DNA of 7,374 nucleotides from Acidimicrobiia bacterium (GTDB taxonomy: Bacteria; Actinomycetota; Acidimicrobiia; Acidimicrobiales; Ilumatobacteraceae). Shown piece by piece: positions 5,046 through 7,374 of the stretch. Below the pieces are notes generated by a model. It saw only the letters and a list, made by a program, of their open reading frames with translations. It ran no database searches and was not told where the DNA came from. Each line of letters begins with the position of its first letter. Positions within the stretch are counted from its first letter, which is position 1. The stretch covers positions 1-7,374 of the forward strand of contig JAUHYJ010000177.1 in the NCBI GenBank assembly GCA_030425785.1, read 5' to 3'. Made by a program: the position numbers and the translations under genes.

Positions 5046-6052
5046 GTGAGCGAAGAGCGAATCGGCCGGCCCCGCGACGTCATCGCCGAGCTGCCGTCGT
5101 ACCGTCCGGGCAAGGGCGCGAAGCAGGCCGAGGCCGAGCACGGCATCACCGGCGCCATCAAGCTGGCCTCGAACGAGAACCCGGCACCGACCGCCGACCC
5201 GATCGTCGCCGCGATCGTCGACGCAGCGAACGGCATGAACCGCTACGCGGACCACCGGGCGACGCCGGTCCGTGCTTCGCGTACCTCGACCCGGGCGACG
5301 AGGTCGTCTACCCGTGGCGGTCCTTCGAGGTCTACCCGGTGTTCACGACCCTCATGAACGGCGTGCCGGTGCCGGTGCCCCTCGCCGCCGACCTCGGCTT
5401 CGACATCGACGGACTCGCTGCCGCCGTCACCGACCGCACCAAGCTGTTGTTCCTCGCCACGCCCAACAACCCGATCGGGATGGCGACCACCACCACCGAG
5501 CTGCGGCGGCTGTGCGAGCAGGTCCCCGCGGGGGTGATCGTGTGCATCGACGAGGCGTACCGGGAGTTCGTCGACCCCGGCTTCGGCGATCCGGTCGCCG
5601 AGCTGGTGCCGGATTTCCCGAACGTGATCGTCACGCGCACCTTCTCGAAGGCCCACGGCCTCGCCGGCCTGCGTGTCGGCTACGCGATCGGGCATCCCGA
5701 GGTCGTCGCGACGATCGACAAGACGCTGTTGCCCTTCGCCGTGAACGCGCTCGCACAGACGGCCGCGCTGGCGGCGCTCGAGCACGACGACGTCATCCGC
5801 GAGGCGGTCGGGGCGATCCTCGCCGAGCGAGCACGCGTCGAGGTCGAGTTGGCGGCGGCCGGGTGGACGCTGCCGAACCACCAGGGGAACTTCGTCTGGC
5901 TCGCGTTGGGTGAGCGCACCGACGAGGTCGGCCTCGAGCTCGAGCGTCGCGGCGTCGTGGTCCGGCCGTTCTCCGGGGAGGGCATCCGCGTGACCATCGG
6001 CGCGCCCGACGAGAACGACCGCTTCCTCGCCACGCTCGCCGACATCGTGTGA
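5046..6052 (+). pseudogene. hisC: Histidinol-phosphate/aromatic aminotransferase, internal deletion with frame change
   Basis: This is a class I/II PLP aminotransferase of the HisC type. HisC converts imidazole-acetol phosphate and glutamate to histidinol phosphate; the HisC2/Pat branch handles aromatic 2-oxo acids. From GTG 5046 the first frame reads the proper N-terminus: DVIAELPSYRPGK, KLASNENP and NRYADHRA, ending near residue 76. Homology resumes at 5273 in another frame with CFAYLDPGDEVVYPWRSFE. It continues through TPNNP, DEAYREFVDP, TFSKAHGLAG (PLP lysine codon 5648-5650) and RPFSGEGIRVTIGAPDEN to TGA 6052. Between the halves the segment normally carrying the G.GS PLP-phosphate loop is missing, roughly 25-35 codons. 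The frame change implies a loss of 3n+1 bases. Together the parts encode only about 335 residues against about 355-370 in the family. No single frame gives a working enzyme, so this is a pseudogene unless the sequence has an assembly or read error. Confidence 0.85.
5265..5273 (+). other. Deletion/frame-change junction inside hisC
   Basis: The N-terminal frame still reads plausibly to the Arg codon at 5271-5273 (HRATPVR). The C-terminal frame can be aligned from the Cys codon at 5273-5275. The break therefore falls within these few bases. The first frame then runs on through unrelated Arg/Ser/Thr-rich residues to a stop near 5357. Confidence 0.8.
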
Positions 6053-7374
6053 ACGGGTACGAGCGGCCCCGTGCCGGCGACGTCGTCGCCGGACTCAGCG
6101 TGGCACTGGTGCTCGTCCCTCAGGCGATCGCCTACGCCGAGCTGGCGGGTCTGCCGCCACAGGTCGGTCTGGTCGCCGGCACGCTCCCGGCGGTCGTCGC
6201 CGCGTTCTTCGTCTCGTCCCCGTACCTGCAGACCGGGCCGACGGCGCTCACCGCACTGCTCGTCTCCGGCTCGCTCGCCCCGCTCGCCACCGCGGGGAGC
6301 GATCGGTACCTCGAGCTCGCGGCGCTGCTCGCGCTGCTCGTCGGCGTCTTCCGGGTCTCGTTCGGACTCGTCAGGCTCGGGATCGCCGCCTACTTCGTCA
6401 GCGAGCCGGTGCTCGTGGGGTTCACCACCGGCGCCGCGCTGCTGATCGTGTCGTCGCAGCTCCCGGCGGTGTTCGGCGTGTCCGCGAGCGGCGACCGTGT
6501 CGTGCAGCGGGCGTTCGACGCGCTGTCGCAGCCGGGCGACTGGTCGACGAGCAGCCTGGTGCTGGCGGTGATCACGCTGGCGATCGCACTCGGCTCCAAG
6601 CGGATCCACCAGGCGTTCCCGGCCGTGCTCGCCGCGGTGGCCGTGGCCTGGGCGCTGTCGGCGATGATCGGGTACGACGGCGCCACGGTGGGCGACATCC
6701 CGTCGGCGGCCCCGTCGCTCGCCGTCGACCTGCCCTGGTCGGACTGGACGACGCTGCTCGTGCCGGCCCTCGTCATCGCGCTGATCGGGTTCGCCGAACC
6801 GTCCTCGATCGCGCGCACCTATGCGACGGCCGATCGGCGGCCGTGGAGCGCCGATCGGGAGTTCATCAGCCAGGGCGTCGCGAACCTCGTCGCCGGGGCG
6901 ACGAGCTCGATGCCGGTCGGCGGCTCGTTCGGTCGGAGCTCGCTGAACCGGGCTGCCGGTGCCCGCACCCGGTGGTCGGGAGCGGTCACGGGCCTCGCCC
7001 TGCTGATCGCGCTGCCCGCCGCCGGTGCGCTCGCCACGATCCCGAAGACGGTGCTCGCCGCGGTCGTGATCAGCGCCGTGGTGTCGCTGTTGCGGTTCGT
7101 CCGCATCGCCGAGCTCTGGCGCTCGTCGCGCCTGCAAGGGGTCACCGCCGGTGCGACCCTGGCTGCCACGGTGGCGCTCGACCCGCGCGTCGACCGGGCG
7201 ATCCTCGTCGGCCTCGCGATCTCGGTCGCGGTCCACCTGGCGCGCGAGCTCACCGTGCACGTCGCCGCCGAGTACACCGGCGGCCGGCTGCGGCTCGTCC
7301 CGCAGGGCGTGCTGTGGTTCGGTTCGATCAACCGGCTCGTCGAGCGCATGCTCGCCGAACTGGCGGCCCACCCC
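6049..7374 (+). CDS. SulP-family anion transporter (3' end outside window)
   Basis: This is an open frame of 442 codons running off the right edge. SulP proteins are SLC26-related membrane carriers for sulfate, bicarbonate or other anions. The N-terminus DVVAGLSVALVLVPQAIAYAELAGLPP matches the family's first helix. QTGPTALTALL (61-71) is the anion-site TM3 region. FAEPSSIARTYA (248-259) and VGGSFGRSSLNRAAGART (290-307) are conserved cytoplasmic and TM motifs, and IPKTVLAAVVI (331-341) starts a late helix. The frame ends just inside what should be the STAS domain (LRLVPQGVLWFGSINRLVERM, from about 413). GTG 6049 is chosen because it places the family N-terminus 10 residues in and overlaps the hisC TGA as GTGA, suggesting translational coupling. 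No separate promoter or strong ribosome binding site is visible. Substrate is unknown. Confidence 0.9.
   Translation, partial: MNGYERPRAGDVVAGLSVALVLVPQAIAYAELAGLPPQVGLVAGTLPAVVAAFFVSSPYLQTGPTALTALLVSGSLAPLATAGSDRYLELAALLALLVGVFRVSFGLVRLGIAAYFVSEPVLVGFTTGAALLIVSSQLPAVFGVSASGDRVVQRAFDALSQPGDWSTSSLVLAVITLAIALGSKRIHQAFPAVLAAVAVAWALSAMIGYDGATVGDIPSAAPSLAVDLPWSDWTTLLVPALVIALIGFAEPSSIARTYATADRRPWSADREFISQGVANLVAGATSSMPVGGSFGRSSLNRAAGARTRWSGAVTGLALLIALPAAGALATIPKTVLAAVVISAVVSLLRFVRIAELWRSSRLQGVTAGATLAATVALDPRVDRAILVGLAISVAVHLARELTVHVAAEYTGGRLRLVPQGVLWFGSINRLVERMLAELAAHP

Noticed and set aside
5265..5280. Programmed ribosomal frameshift in hisC
   Set aside because: No slippery heptamer is visible, and a frameshift alone would not replace the roughly 30 missing residues; a deletion explains both.
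5680..7371. 563-codon open frame on the minus strand opposite the SulP gene and the end of hisC
   Set aside because: Its translation is Arg/Asp/His-rich with no recognisable domain. The plus strand encodes a textbook SulP protein. It is an antisense shadow caused by high GC at third positions.
1708..7374. A sulfur-metabolism cluster linking CysQ and SulP
   Set aside because: They are about 3.5 kb apart, on opposite strands and separated by dinB and a monooxygenase gene. The SulP substrate is unknown, so the link is only suggestive.

Overview
The window is a gene-dense, very GC-rich piece of chromosome. Third codon positions are almost all G/C, several genes start with GTG, promoters appear leaderless, and a Gram-positive-type LexA box precedes dinB. 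This fits an actinobacterium. The closeness of the cysQ product to the mycobacterial CysQ protein, and the general style, would fit a lineage such as Acidimicrobiia. That placement is inferred by eye, not from a search.

Layout. (1) Positions 1-2499, minus strand: cysQ (2499->1708), a crotonase-fold enoyl-CoA hydratase/isomerase (1695->874, 12 bp behind cysQ), then a 191-bp gap, then a GTG-started membrane protein with an Asp/His-rich tail (682-> off the left edge). The gap holds an imperfect tandem duplication containing a second copy of the last ~22 codons of the crotonase gene. (2) A short divergent promoter region (2500-2555) carries a cysQ -10-like element and a perfect LexA operator directly before the chosen dinB start. 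(3) dinB, DNA polymerase IV, runs 2556->3803 on the plus strand. It converges stop-to-stop on a nitronate monooxygenase-like gene (4968->3823, minus), and the two stop codons lie in the arms of one hairpin. (4) A 77-bp divergent region (4969-5045) separates the monooxygenase gene from a plus-strand pair. The first of the pair is a histidinol-phosphate/aromatic aminotransferase gene (5046->6052) that has lost roughly 30 codons and changes reading frame near 5265-5273, so it is a pseudogene or contains a sequence error. The second is a SulP-family anion transporter (6049-> off the right edge) whose GTG start overlaps the aminotransferase stop by 4 bases.

The genes do not form one pathway. CysQ recycles PAP from sulfate assimilation and SulP carriers often move sulfate, but the two lie in separate transcription units. 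I see no CRISPR array, phage or insertion sequence, rRNA or tRNA. The points most worth a second look are the broken hisC upstream of a coupled SulP gene, the LexA-controlled and probably leaderless dinB, the duplicated crotonase tail, the His-rich membrane protein, and a recurring -10/7-nt/start-codon promoter layout.
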